Shown: positions 1-8,175, counted from the stretch's first letter. The stretch is DNA of 14,827 nucleotides from RUG626 sp964411785 (GCA_964411785.1 CAYPMJ010000043.1:1-14827); one strand, 5' to 3'. Notes: a model not told the origin generated them from the letters alone. Made by a program: numbers and translations.

Positions 1-23
1 GGGCGGGGGAAGTGGACGATTGA
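1..23 (+). CDS. C-terminal tail of an upstream gene, possibly flhB (partial)
   Basis: One frame is open from the window edge and ends in TGA at 21-23, giving only the residues AGEVDD before the stop. The stop lies 25 nt ahead of the flhA start, and flhB is the usual gene directly upstream of flhA in Firmicute flagellar operons. The identification therefore rests on position alone. Too little protein is visible to confirm it. Confidence 0.3.
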
Positions 24-48
24 TACGGACGGGGAAGGAGCGAGATTA

Positions 49-2133
49 TTGAAAAAGCTTACTGACAACATAATATCCCTGTTTGTGGTAATCATCGTCC
101 TGTTCCTTATCCTGCCGCTGCCGGCGGCGCTGCTGGACGTGCTGCTGGTGATAAACATAGCGCTGTCCATCATGATACTGCTGATAACCATGAACATATC
201 GGACGCGCTGGACTTCTCCATATTCCCGTCGCTGCTGCTCATAACGACGCTGTTCAGGCTCGGCATGAACGTATCCTCAACGAGGCTCATACTGACGGAC
301 GGCTACGGCGGCGACGTCATAAACGCCTTCGGGCAGCTCATAACCTCGGGCAACATAGTTATCGGCTTTGTAATCTTCATAATCATAGTCCTCATGCAGT
401 TTATCGTCATCTCCAAGGGCGCAGAGCGCGTGGCGGAGGTCGCCGCCCGGTTCACCCTTGACGCGATGCCCGGAAAGCAGATGGCTATTGACGCCGATCT
501 CAACACCGGAATCATAAACGAGCAGGAGGCCCGGGTTCGCCGGGAGAAGATACAGAAGGAGGCCGATTTCTACGGCGCCATGGACGGCGCAACGAAGATC
601 GTGAAGGGCGACGCGGTGATGAGCATCATAATCACCCTCATTGACCTCATCGGCGGATTCATAATCGGCATGGTCCAGGGGGGCATGGAGTTTTCGGAGG
701 CTCTGAAGGTGTACTCCACAGCCACCGTCGGCGACGGCCTTGTGTCACAGCTTCCGTCGCTCATGATCTCCACCGCCACCGGCATGATCGTCACAAGATC
801 GGTGTCGGACGGGAGCCTCAACACCGATGTTCTAAAGCAGTTTACAGGCCAGCCAAAGGCCTTCACGGCGGCGGGCGTGGCGCTAATATTCCTGGCCGTC
901 ATGCCAAATACCCCGCACCTGTCCCTGCTCATCGTGGCAGCGGCGCTCATCATCCTGAGCGTCTTTGTAGGGCGGGGGTACAGTGGGGAGCAGCCTGTCC
1001 CCGAGAGCGCCGGCGCTGAGGCGGAACAGCCGGAGCCTGTGCCGTCCCAGGCCGATTACTATAAGGATATAAGCAACGTCTACTCGCTTCTCACCGTTGA
1101 GCCCATCGAGATGGAGGTGGGGTACAGCCTCATCCCGCTTGTGGACGAGAGCAGCGGCGGGAAGCTCATAAACCGCATCGTCATATTCAGAAGGCAGTAC
1201 GCCCAGGAGATGGGCTTCGTTGTGCCCACTGTCCGGCTCCACGACGGGACGATGCTGGGGACGAACCAGTACGTCATATACATAAAGGGCGAGGAGGTGG
1301 CTAGAGGCGAGATACTCATGGACTACTACCTGGCCCTGGAGCCGGCAAACCCGGTGAGCGAGATAGACGGCATAGAGACGGTGGAGCCGGCCTACGGGAT
1401 ACCGTCCAGGTGGATACTCCCGGAGAACAAGGAGATGGCGGAGATATACGGATACACGGTCATAGACCCGCTGTCGGTGCTGCTCACCCACCTCTCCGAG
1501 ACAATAAGGAGACACGCCCACGAGCTGCTCTCAAGAACCGAGACGATACAGCTTGTGGATAACCTTAAGAAGACATCGCCCGAGCTTGTGGAGGAGGCGT
1601 GCCCGGCCATAGTCTCCTACGCGCTGCTTGAGAAGGTGCTGCGCAATCTGCTAAGGGAGGGCATACCCATACGCGACCTTGGCACGATCCTTGAGACACT
1701 GGTGGACGCAATGGCGACGACCCGGGACCCCGACCTTCTGACCGAGAGCGTCCGCGCCGCCATAAGCAGAACCATAACGAGGCGCTTCTGCGAGAACGGA
1801 CAGCTCCGAGCCGTGACCCTTGACGGGGAGGTGGAGCGGCGGATTGTGAGCTCCCTTACGAAAAACGAGCACGGCGTGTACCTGGCCATGGGCCCTGAGC
1901 TCATACAGCCGCTGATAACGCAGCTTGCTGAGTGCATGAAGAAATTCAAGGAGCTGGGATTGACGCCCGTGCTGCTCACAAGCCAGGTCATAAGGGTGTA
2001 TCTGAGCAGACTTTTAAGCCAGTATTTTCCGGGCTTGTACGTGCTTTCATTTAATGAGATTGTGGGGACTGTACAGATTCAGTCCATAGGAAACGTCACA
2101 ATAGCCGGTGACAGGAAGGCGGCGGGGGCATGA
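49..2133 (+). CDS. flhA: Flagellar type III export gate protein FlhA
   Basis: FlhA forms the nonameric inner-membrane export gate of the flagellar type III secretion apparatus, and its cytoplasmic domain receives chaperone-substrate complexes. The 694 residues match the usual length. Residues 1 to about 310 are strongly hydrophobic, with several membrane segments. They are interrupted by the conserved FHIPEP-family cytoplasmic loop at about 120-190, which includes PGKQMAIDADLNTG and a charged REKIQKEADFYGAMDGA stretch. A Pro/Glu-rich linker at about 312-335 leads to the soluble C-terminal domain. The start is TTG, chosen because GGGGAAGGAG at 31-40 sits 8 nt upstream and the protein begins with the typical short basic stretch before TM1. 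The stop overlaps the fliA start as ATGA, which suggests translational coupling. Confidence 0.97.
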   Translation: MKKLTDNIISLFVVIIVLFLILPLPAALLDVLLVINIALSIMILLITMNISDALDFSIFPSLLLITTLFRLGMNVSSTRLILTDGYGGDVINAFGQLITSGNIVIGFVIFIIIVLMQFIVISKGAERVAEVAARFTLDAMPGKQMAIDADLNTGIINEQEARVRREKIQKEADFYGAMDGATKIVKGDAVMSIIITLIDLIGGFIIGMVQGGMEFSEALKVYSTATVGDGLVSQLPSLMISTATGMIVTRSVSDGSLNTDVLKQFTGQPKAFTAAGVALIFLAVMPNTPHLSLLIVAAALIILSVFVGRGYSGEQPVPESAGAEAEQPEPVPSQADYYKDISNVYSLLTVEPIEMEVGYSLIPLVDESSGGKLINRIVIFRRQYAQEMGFVVPTVRLHDGTMLGTNQYVIYIKGEEVARGEILMDYYLALEPANPVSEIDGIETVEPAYGIPSRWILPENKEMAEIYGYTVIDPLSVLLTHLSETIRRHAHELLSRTETIQLVDNLKKTSPELVEEACPAIVSYALLEKVLRNLLREGIPIRDLGTILETLVDAMATTRDPDLLTESVRAAISRTITRRFCENGQLRAVTLDGEVERRIVSSLTKNEHGVYLAMGPELIQPLITQLAECMKKFKELGLTPVLLTSQVIRVYLSRLLSQYFPGLYVLSFNEIVGTVQIQSIGNVTIAGDRKAAGA

Positions 2134-2897
2134 CAGACACATCCAGCGCGTACGCTGACAGAACCACTGATGAGCTTTTCAGAGAGTACCGTGAGCACCC
2201 GACAGACGAGCTTAAGTGGGAGATAGTCATGCGCTATACCGGCATGGTCAAGCACATCGCCCTGCAGATACGTGGAGTGTACGCGAGCTTTGCACAGCTT
2301 GAGGATATAATAAACGAGGGACTCATAGTCCTGGCCCACGCGGTGGAGAAATACGACTCCGAGAAGGGGAAGTTTGAGACATATGTGGCAAAGCGGATAC
2401 GGGGGATGGTGATAGACCTGGCCCGGCAGCAGGACTGGGTGCCAAGGCCGGTGCGAAAGCGGGCAAAGGAGATTGAGCGGGCAAACGCCGAGCTCTACAG
2501 CGAGCTTGGCCGGTTTCCCACGGACGAGGAGGTGGCCGGGCGCATGAACATCCCGGTGGACGAGTACTGCGACGCGCTCTCCCGCACCTCAGTTTACAGC
2601 GTAGTCTCCCTTGAGGAGACGCTGGAGGGCTATGAGCAGCTGTCATCCCAGAGCGAGGAGCTCTCTGAGGACGGGGAGCCCGAGCAGGCGGTGGAGCGGC
2701 AGGAGCTCATGTCGACACTGGCCTCCGCCATAGGAAGCCTCAGGGAGAACGAGCAGCTGGTGCTGTCGCTGTACTACCAGAAGGACATGAAGATGAAGGA
2801 CATAGCCTCTGTGCTGGGGGTGAGCTTCGCAAGAGTCTCGCAGATACATTCGCGGGCCATACAGAAGCTCCGTATCCTCCTGACGCAGGAGCAATAG
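2130..2897 (+). CDS. fliA: RNA polymerase sigma factor FliA/SigD (sigma-28)
   Basis: This is a 255-residue flagellar sigma factor that directs RNA polymerase to late motility and chemotaxis promoters. Region 2 spans about 26-100, with LEDIINEGLIVLAHAVEKYD and the RIRGMVIDLARQQDWVPR stretch typical of sigma-28. Region 3 spans about 108-160, and region 4 about 190-250 with a helix-turn-helix at 222-248 (MKDIASVLGVSFARVSQIHSRA). The start codon overlaps the flhA stop by 4 nt. In many Firmicutes flhF, flhG and several che genes separate flhA from the sigma gene, and here nothing does. A likely target promoter lies in the same window at 7819-7843. FlgM, the anti-sigma partner, is not visible here. 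Confidence 0.95.
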   Translation: MTDTSSAYADRTTDELFREYREHPTDELKWEIVMRYTGMVKHIALQIRGVYASFAQLEDIINEGLIVLAHAVEKYDSEKGKFETYVAKRIRGMVIDLARQQDWVPRPVRKRAKEIERANAELYSELGRFPTDEEVAGRMNIPVDEYCDALSRTSVYSVVSLEETLEGYEQLSSQSEELSEDGEPEQAVERQELMSTLASAIGSLRENEQLVLSLYYQKDMKMKDIASVLGVSFARVSQIHSRAIQKLRILLTQEQ

Positions 2898-2930
2898 GGC
2901 GCTTATCTTTAGGAAGAGAGGGATCTGCCA

Positions 2931-3683
2931 ATGTTCAAGGGTTTCTACAACCTGGTGTCGGGGATGCTGACCCAGGGGAGGCATCTGGATGTTGTATCCA
3001 ACAATATGACAAATATTTCTACAGCAGGCTTCAAGTCCGACAGATTCACTCAGTCCACCTTCGACGAGGTGATGTGGTATCTCACGGGCAACAAGGAGAA
3101 GACGTATACCGACCTTGCGACGATGAGCTTCATAACGGCTCCCGACGAGCTTGTCACCGACTTCTCCCAGGGCGTCCCCCAGGAGACGGGGCTCCCCCTG
3201 GACTTCTGCATAGACGGGGACGGCTTTTTCGCCATCGAGACTGAAGGCGGCGACCGGTATTACACCCGCAACGGCAGCTTCTCCCTTGACGACGAGGGGT
3301 ACCTGTGGCTTTCGGGCTTCGGGCGGGTTCTCAGCAACAACGGCACACCCATGAAGCTGGGGACGGACAAGGTGGAGACCGACGGCTACGGCGGGATATA
3401 TTACGAGGGCGGCGGCTTTCTGGGGAGAATAGGGGTCTGGACCTTCGAGGACAACAACACCCTTGAGAAGAACAGCCTGGGCTTTTTCGAGACGGATGAG
3501 GCAGGGCAGCTCACAAGGCCCGTGATCTACAGCGGGATGGTGGAGCAGTCGAACGGCGACATGGTGTCGCTCATGGCGGAGCTCATCGCCGCGCAGCGGG
3601 CGTACCAGAGCGTCGCTGAGGCGACGAAGATATATGATGAGATGATGACAAAGGCCACCACGGATGTGGGACGGCTTGTATAG
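2931..3683 (+). CDS. Flagellar basal-body rod protein, FlgF/FlhO-like
   Basis: This 250-residue protein belongs to the FlgF/FlgG/FlgE rod-hook family, whose members are exported by the type III apparatus and polymerise into the axial rod. The N-terminal rod signature is at 24-36 (NNMTNISTAGFK). The family motif IDGDGFFAI is at 94-102, followed by YTRNGSF at 111-117. The C-terminal signature, with QSNGDMVSLMAELIAAQRAYQ and the helical end, is at about 205-248. A GAGAGGG-type ribosome site precedes the ATG, 33 nt after fliA. It sits in tandem with a second, divergent family member, the arrangement of flhO-flhP in Bacillus. I infer FlgF for this first copy from order; the exact rod subtype is not certain from sequence alone. 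Confidence 0.9.
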   Translation: MFKGFYNLVSGMLTQGRHLDVVSNNMTNISTAGFKSDRFTQSTFDEVMWYLTGNKEKTYTDLATMSFITAPDELVTDFSQGVPQETGLPLDFCIDGDGFFAIETEGGDRYYTRNGSFSLDDEGYLWLSGFGRVLSNNGTPMKLGTDKVETDGYGGIYYEGGGFLGRIGVWTFEDNNTLEKNSLGFFETDEAGQLTRPVIYSGMVEQSNGDMVSLMAELIAAQRAYQSVAEATKIYDEMMTKATTDVGRLV

Positions 3684-3696
3684 GGGGGAATTTCAG

Positions 3697-4419
3697 ATGA
3701 ACCTTTCATTTTATACCGCGACAGTGGGCGCGCAGCAACAGCAGCTGCGGCTTGACGTCCACGGCAACAACATAGCAAACGTCAATAACTACGGCTTCAA
3801 GGCGAAGATCCCCTCATTTTCACAGCTCATGACGGGCCCTGTTCAGGGCGTCACGGAGGTGCTGGCAAGGGGCGTGGGCTCCCGGCTTGAGTCCGCGGCG
3901 ACGGACCAGAGGCAGTCAGGCTTTGCCGACACAGGCCGCGCCTTTGACTACGCCATAGAGGGGGACGGCTTTTTTGCGCTTCTAGACCCCGCAACGGGCG
4001 ACATAACGTACACAAGGGACGGCTCCTTTACGCTGTCGGACTTCCAGGACCAGACGGAGGACGGAGGAACTGAGACGAGGTGGTACCTCTGCGACGGGAG
4101 CGGCAGATTCGTTCTTGGCATGAACGGGCAGAGGATAGAGGCCACAAACGACATTGACCCGCTTCCTGTGGGAGTCTTTGACTTCATAAACTACGACGGC
4201 ATGGAGAGCGTGGGGGAGAACATGTTCAGGCCGGTAGATAAAAACGGCGGCGTCCGGTACGGAACCGGCGAGGCGGTGCAGGGCGTTCTTGAGACGTCGA
4301 ACGTGGATCTTGCGTACGAGCTCAGCAAGGTCATAGAGTCTCAGAGGTCGTTCAGCTTCATGCTCAGGATGGTGACGGCGTCCGACGAGATAGAGACAAC
4401 GGTAAATAATCTGAGATGA
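3697..4419 (+). CDS. Flagellar basal-body rod protein, FlgG/FlhP-like
   Basis: This is the second tandem rod protein, 240 residues with the chosen start. An in-frame ATG exists at 3664 inside the preceding gene. The ATG at 3697 is preferred because AGGGGGGAA at 3682-3690 is correctly spaced and the protein then begins with the family's typical amphipathic N-terminus. The rod signature HGNNIANVNNYGFKA is at about 22-36, IEGDGFFAL at 88-96, and YTRDGSF at 105-111. The C-terminal signature LETSNVDLAYELSKVIESQRSF matches the FlgG type more closely than the first copy does. It probably forms the distal rod together with the upstream gene product. Both are co-transcribed with fliA. Confidence 0.9.
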   Translation: MNLSFYTATVGAQQQQLRLDVHGNNIANVNNYGFKAKIPSFSQLMTGPVQGVTEVLARGVGSRLESAATDQRQSGFADTGRAFDYAIEGDGFFALLDPATGDITYTRDGSFTLSDFQDQTEDGGTETRWYLCDGSGRFVLGMNGQRIEATNDIDPLPVGVFDFINYDGMESVGENMFRPVDKNGGVRYGTGEAVQGVLETSNVDLAYELSKVIESQRSFSFMLRMVTASDEIETTVNNLR

Positions 4420-4440
4420 CGCTTTTAGGGAGGGATGACT

Positions 4441-5067
4441 ATGGAGATAAGAAATTACAATGACCTTACGTCCCTGGAGATCGACACGTTAAGGGAGATA
4501 GGCAGCATAGGCACAGGCAACGCGGCGACGGCGCTCTCCCAGATGCTGGGCCGTGAGGTCCACATCACCCTGCCGGAGGTGCGGATCATGGGCTACAACG
4601 AGGCAATAGAGTGGATAGGTGGCCCTGAGGTCATAACGGCGGGGGTGCTGGTGCGGATAAGCGGGGAGATAAACGGCATCATGCTCTCAGTCCAGCCGCT
4701 GGATTTTGTAAATCTTGTGCTGGGCAGCACCTTAGACGAGACAATCACCGACTACCAGGAGCTCAAGGACCTGGAGCGGTCGGCTCTCATAGAGGTGGGC
4801 AACATAATGATCTCCACCTTCATTAACGCCATGTCCTCGCTTGCCGACGTGACGGTGGAGCTGACGGTTCCATGCATGACGGTGGATATGCAGGGGGCGA
4901 TACTGGCGGTGCCGATGGCGGAGTACGGCGGACAGACGGACTATCTCATGACAATCGGGGGGAATTTCGTGTGCGACGGGCAGGAGGTCCCGTGCAGGCT
5001 GCTTCTGTCGCCGGATATACGGTCGCTTAATTACCTTTTGAGAAAGCTGGGCGTTACTGATGAGTGA
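4441..5067 (+). CDS. cheC: Chemotaxis protein CheC (CheY-P phosphatase, CheD partner)
   Basis: CheC hydrolyses CheY-phosphate and binds CheD, coupling the response to receptor adaptation. With the start at 4441 the protein has 208 residues, the normal length. An ATG at 4435 is directly abutted by AGGGAGGG (4427-4434), so the second ATG is better spaced. Two copies of the CheC active-site pattern (D/S-x3-E-x2-N-x22-P) are visible. The second is intact (S114, E118, N121, P144). The first has D15, E19 and P45 but Ser22 where Asn is expected. The protein ends in LNYLLRKLGVTDE without the SpoA/FliN domain that marks FliY. The gene overlaps cheD by 8 nt. Confidence 0.93.
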   Translation: MEIRNYNDLTSLEIDTLREIGSIGTGNAATALSQMLGREVHITLPEVRIMGYNEAIEWIGGPEVITAGVLVRISGEINGIMLSVQPLDFVNLVLGSTLDETITDYQELKDLERSALIEVGNIMISTFINAMSSLADVTVELTVPCMTVDMQGAILAVPMAEYGGQTDYLMTIGGNFVCDGQEVPCRLLLSPDIRSLNYLLRKLGVTDE

Positions 5068-5542
5068 GAAGCTGACGGTAGGGATCGCTGATATGAAGCT
5101 TCTGCAGTGGGAGGGGGAGCTCATAACCTACGCGTTGGGCTCGTGCATAGGCATCTGCCTCTATGATCCGGGGATAAAGCTGGCGGCGATGATACACATA
5201 ATGCTGCCGCTGAACATGGAGGCGGGACGGAAGAACACGATGAAATACGCCGACACAGGCATAAAGGAGACGCTGCGGCAGATGGAGGCGAAGGGCGCCA
5301 GAAAGAGCCGCATCGTGGCGAAGATAGCGGGCGGAGCAAAGATGTTTGAGGTGACGGCGGGGGGAGCGCTGGGGAACATAGGACAGCGCAACGTCGAGAG
5401 CGTCAGGATGTCGCTGCGCAAGGAGGGGATCCGGATACTGGCGGAGGACACCGGCGGGAGCGTGGCGAGGACGCTGTCCTTTGACCCGGCGACCGGACAG
5501 GGGACAATCAGAGCTTACGGACAGCCTCTGAAGATTCTGTAA
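5060..5542 (+). CDS. cheD: Chemoreceptor glutamine deamidase CheD
   Basis: CheD deamidates specific glutamines on chemoreceptors and is held in check by CheC. The protein has 160 residues, typical for the family. The catalytic residues are in their expected places: Thr23 and Cys29 in TYALGSC, and His46 in MIHIMLP. Further family segments are KYADTGI, AKIAGGAKMF and GNIGQRNV. The gene starts inside the 3' end of cheC (8-nt overlap), which fits coupled synthesis of the two interacting proteins. A 10-bp hairpin follows at 5548-5572. Confidence 0.95.
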   Translation: MSEKLTVGIADMKLLQWEGELITYALGSCIGICLYDPGIKLAAMIHIMLPLNMEAGRKNTMKYADTGIKETLRQMEAKGARKSRIVAKIAGGAKMFEVTAGGALGNIGQRNVESVRMSLRKEGIRILAEDTGGSVARTLSFDPATGQGTIRAYGQPLKIL

Positions 5543-5547
5543 AAAAT

Positions 5548-5572
5548 GGCCTTGAGCGTAAAGCTCAGGGCC
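5548..5572. promoter_or_regulatory. Intergenic hairpin between cheD and cheV
   Basis: The arms at 5548-5557 (GGCCTTGAGC) and 5563-5572 (GCTCAGGGCC) pair over 10 bp with one G-U, closing a 5-nt loop GTAAA. On the + strand no U-run follows, so it is a poor terminator there and may instead set mRNA stability or partial attenuation inside the operon. On the - strand a run of six T follows directly, which would suit a terminator, but no - strand gene reads into it. Confidence 0.5.
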
Positions 5573-5595
5573 GTAAAGAAAGGACGTGTGCAACA

Positions 5596-6516
5596 ATGGC
5601 GGAGAAGGACAAGAACGAAATACTGCTGGAGTCCGGAACGAACGAGATAGAGATAATGGAGTTCACGATTGCGGGGAATCTCTACGGGATAAACGTGGCG
5701 AAGGTGAAGGAGATAATGCTGTCGGCGCCCGTGAAGCCGATGCCCCATACGCATCCCGCTGTTGAGGGGATATTCAAGCCCCGGGACACGGTCATAACGG
5801 TGGTGAATCTCCCGGAGTACCTGGGCAACCACGTGGAGCCGATGGAGAAGGACCTGTTCATAATCACGAACTTCAATAAGATGCATATCGCCTTCCGCGT
5901 CCACACGGTTGTCGGGATAAGCCGCATAAGCTGGACAGCCATCCAGAAGCCGGACAAGACCATAAACGGCGGCGAGGAGGGCGTCGCCACGGGGATCGCC
6001 CAGTGCGACGACGACCTTGTGACAATACTGGACTTTGAGAAGATTGTGGCGGAGATCGCGCCGGAGACGTCGATACAGCTTGCCGAGATAGACGAGCTGG
6101 GGCCGCGGGAGCGGAACACCGTCCCTGTGGTGGTGGCGGAGGACTCGGTGCTGCTCTCGAAGATGATACAGGAGGCCCTCATGAAGGCCGGCTACACCAA
6201 TATCCACATGTTCCGCGACGGGCTGGAGGCGTGGGAGTACTTAGGCCAGGCAAAGCAGTCCGGCAAGGTCCAGGAGAGCGCGGAGCTCATCATAACGGAC
6301 ATAGAGATGCCCCAGATGGACGGCCACAGGCTGACGAAGCTTGTGAAGGAGGACAAGGAGCTTAAGGACATACCCATCATAATTTTCTCATCCCTCATCA
6401 ACAACGAGATGCGCATAAAGGGTAAGCAGCTTGGAGCGGATGAGCAGCTGAGCAAGCCCGAGATAGGACACCTTGTGTCGGTCATGGATCAGCTGCTTGC
6501 CCGGCAGAAGGGATGA
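5596..6516 (+). CDS. cheV: Chemotaxis coupling protein CheV (CheW-REC fusion)
   Basis: CheV couples receptors to CheA through a CheW-like domain and is tuned by phosphorylation of its receiver domain. The 306 residues divide into a CheW domain at about 18-160 (EIMEFTIAGNLYGINVAKVKEI at 17-40) and a receiver domain at about 175-303. Receiver residues are complete: acidic pair E182/D183, phospho-acceptor D235 in ITDIEMPQMDG, S265, and K287 in SKPEI. The length is normal for CheV. A purine-rich AAAGAAAGGA site lies 12 nt before the ATG, a rather long spacing. It follows the cheC-cheD pair, which makes a local adaptation module. CheA, CheY, CheB and CheR are not in the window. Confidence 0.95.
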   Translation: MAEKDKNEILLESGTNEIEIMEFTIAGNLYGINVAKVKEIMLSAPVKPMPHTHPAVEGIFKPRDTVITVVNLPEYLGNHVEPMEKDLFIITNFNKMHIAFRVHTVVGISRISWTAIQKPDKTINGGEEGVATGIAQCDDDLVTILDFEKIVAEIAPETSIQLAEIDELGPRERNTVPVVVAEDSVLLSKMIQEALMKAGYTNIHMFRDGLEAWEYLGQAKQSGKVQESAELIITDIEMPQMDGHRLTKLVKEDKELKDIPIIIFSSLINNEMRIKGKQLGADEQLSKPEIGHLVSVMDQLLARQKG

Positions 6517-6536
6517 AGTGAGGGGAGGGGGAGGAT

Positions 6537-7808
6537 ATGGCGAGCAAATACATAGTGCGGTGTCCCATAAAGGACGTGCAGAGCCAGATAATAGGCTACG
6601 AGCTGCTCTACCACGGCGAAAATCAGGCCTATGGCACGGGCTCTGACGACGGGGCGGGAAAGGCGAGCGAGTTTGCTGTTGCGGACACGATATACAACTT
6701 CCTCACCCAGAACAGCGAGAAGTCGCTGAAGGGCTCGCTCAACTTCATGACGTTCACAACGACCCTCCTCATGAAGAAGGTGCCCCGGCTTTTCGCAAAG
6801 TCGGACCTGGTTATCCAGATAGACGACAGCGTCATAATTCACCCGCTGGCAATGCATCTGGTGCAGCAGTACGCCAGAGAGGGCTACCAGATAGCCATAA
6901 ATGAGTTCCAGTTTGCGCCGAGATACCTGTCGCTCATAGGCGATATAGACTACATAAAGCTCAACTTTCACTCCATGGGCGAGATGACGATCCACAACGT
7001 GGTGGAGATAGCCCACGGCATGGGCAAGAAGTGCATAGCCACGGACATAGAGGACGCGGAGACGTACAGCAAGGCCGTCGAGGCGGGGGTGGACGCGCTG
7101 GAGGGCTCCTATGTGGCGGCAAAGCTGGCGACCCGCGCCCACACAAGCGGATACATGCAGAGCAACTTCTTCAGGCTCATGGTTGCCGTCACGAAGGACG
7201 AGCCGGATATAGAGGAGATTGAGCGGATAATCTCCATGGACGCAACTCTCACCTACGCGCTTCTTAGGGTGTCAAACTCCGTGCACTTTGCAACCCGCAA
7301 CAGGGCCACAACCATACGCCAGGCTATAATGAACCTGGGGATATCCCAGCTTAAGCAGTGGATATACCTCTTAAGCGCCAGCAACGCGGAAAATGAGATT
7401 GACCCGAGATCCGAGGAGTTTTTAAAGCTCTCCTTCATGCGGGCAAACTTCTGCAGCGAGCTTGTGGGATACACGAAAAAGGTCCCACTCTCAAGGGGGG
7501 AGGCGTACCTCATGGGCATGTTCTCCACATTAAACTACCTTGTGGACGCGCCGATGGAGGAGATACTCTCCGAGGTGTCGGCGTCTGATGAGGTGAAGGA
7601 TGCGCTGCTGACAAGGGAGGGGCCCAGCGGTGCGCTCTACGACCTTGCGTTAAGCTATGAATCGGCCGACTGGGGCAAGGTAAATAAGCTTGCCGAGGAG
7701 CTTGGAATACCCACAAACCTGCTCACAAGCCTCTATTTTGACTGCATGGAGTCGGCAAATGAGCTGTGGAAGACAATCCAGGTCGGCGGAAACCCGCGGA
7801 ATATATAG
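6537..7808 (+). CDS. EAL-HDOD domain protein with a degenerate, probably inactive EAL domain
   Basis: This 423-residue two-domain protein has an EAL-like fold at about 3-200 and an HDOD domain at about 205-400, the same architecture as Bacillus YuxH and related signalling proteins. The EAL framework is visible (GYELLYHG at 20-27, LNF at 68-70, DYIKLN at 138-143), but key catalytic elements of c-di-GMP phosphodiesterases are altered. The DDFG motif is replaced by NEFQF (122-126), the metal-binding acidic strand reads IQIDDSV, and the final QG...P motif reads EGSYVAA. It is probably not a phosphodiesterase and may act as a protein or nucleotide sensor. The HDOD part has conserved ALLRVSNSVHF at 241-251. 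A strong GGGGAGG site precedes the ATG, 20 nt after cheV. Confidence 0.88.
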   Translation: MASKYIVRCPIKDVQSQIIGYELLYHGENQAYGTGSDDGAGKASEFAVADTIYNFLTQNSEKSLKGSLNFMTFTTTLLMKKVPRLFAKSDLVIQIDDSVIIHPLAMHLVQQYAREGYQIAINEFQFAPRYLSLIGDIDYIKLNFHSMGEMTIHNVVEIAHGMGKKCIATDIEDAETYSKAVEAGVDALEGSYVAAKLATRAHTSGYMQSNFFRLMVAVTKDEPDIEEIERIISMDATLTYALLRVSNSVHFATRNRATTIRQAIMNLGISQLKQWIYLLSASNAENEIDPRSEEFLKLSFMRANFCSELVGYTKKVPLSRGEAYLMGMFSTLNYLVDAPMEEILSEVSASDEVKDALLTREGPSGALYDLALSYESADWGKVNKLAEELGIPTNLLTSLYFDCMESANELWKTIQVGGNPRNI

Positions 7809-7818
7809 AGACGGACCT

Positions 7819-7843
7819 TAAAATCTGGAAATCCTGCCGATAT
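7819..7843 (+). promoter_or_regulatory. Sigma-28 (SigD/FliA) type promoter for the yjfB-hpt unit
   Basis: TAAA at 7819-7822 and GCCGATAT at 7836-7843 are separated by 13 nt. The -10 is an exact match to the B. subtilis SigD consensus; the spacer is at the short end of the accepted range. It lies in the 96-nt gap after the EAL-HDOD gene and about 60 nt before the yjfB-like start, where a promoter is expected. Since FliA is encoded upstream in the same operon, this looks like a late-class internal promoter. Confidence 0.75.
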
Positions 7844-7904
7844 AAATAACGGTGGAGGGCGGCTGTACCGACACCGCACTATTTAAGCTTAAGGGGGTGT
7901 TCCC

Positions 7905-8084
7905 ATGGAAATGATGAACAGCATAGCCTATGCCAGCATGGCAATGAGCGCTGCGCAGCTCCAGCAGTCGTACTCCGTGAGCCTCACGAAGAAGGCAATG
8001 GAGAGCGCGGAGCAGCAGGCGGCGGAGCTTCTTGAGGCGCTTCCGCAGGTCCCAAAGGGACAGTACATCGACGTGTACGCTTAA
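7905..8084 (+). CDS. Small YjfB-type putative motility protein
   Basis: This is a 59-residue ORF starting at ATG 7905 after AAGGGGGTG (7891-7899) and ending TAA. The sequence contains SMAMSAAQLQQ at about 11-21 and KKAMESAEQQAAELLEAL at 29-46. This matches what I recall of the YjfB family in Bacillus, whose members carry a similar SMAMSQ...AMDSAEQQ pattern; the family's function is unknown, but it is named for its link to motility gene sets. The protein is probably mostly helical, with no signal peptide. It lies directly behind a SigD-type promoter and ahead of the Hpt gene, which supports a late motility role. Confidence 0.8.
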   Translation: MEMMNSIAYASMAMSAAQLQQSYSVSLTKKAMESAEQQAAELLEALPQVPKGQYIDVYA

Positions 8085-8098
8085 GCGGTGGAGCCCGG

Positions 8099-8137
8099 CG
8101 GCGGATGACCGCAAGCCGTTCACCCGCCGCGCCTTTT
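8099..8137 (+). terminator. Weak hairpin between yjfB-like and hpt, possible attenuator
   Basis: Arms at 8099-8108 and 8120-8129 pair as six G-C-rich pairs, one mismatch and three further pairs, and are followed closely by CGCCTTTT. The T-run is short and the loop is 11 nt, so termination is probably partial. It could lower hpt expression relative to the small upstream gene. Confidence 0.35.
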
Positions 8138-8175
8138 AAGGCTCAATTACCATTTAATCCTTCGGAGGGTATGAA

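Noticed and set aside
3664..3696. An earlier in-frame ATG for the FlgG-like gene at 3664.
   Set aside because: It lies inside the preceding gene, lacks a ribosome site and adds residues foreign to the family. ATG 3697 has a strong, well-spaced site.
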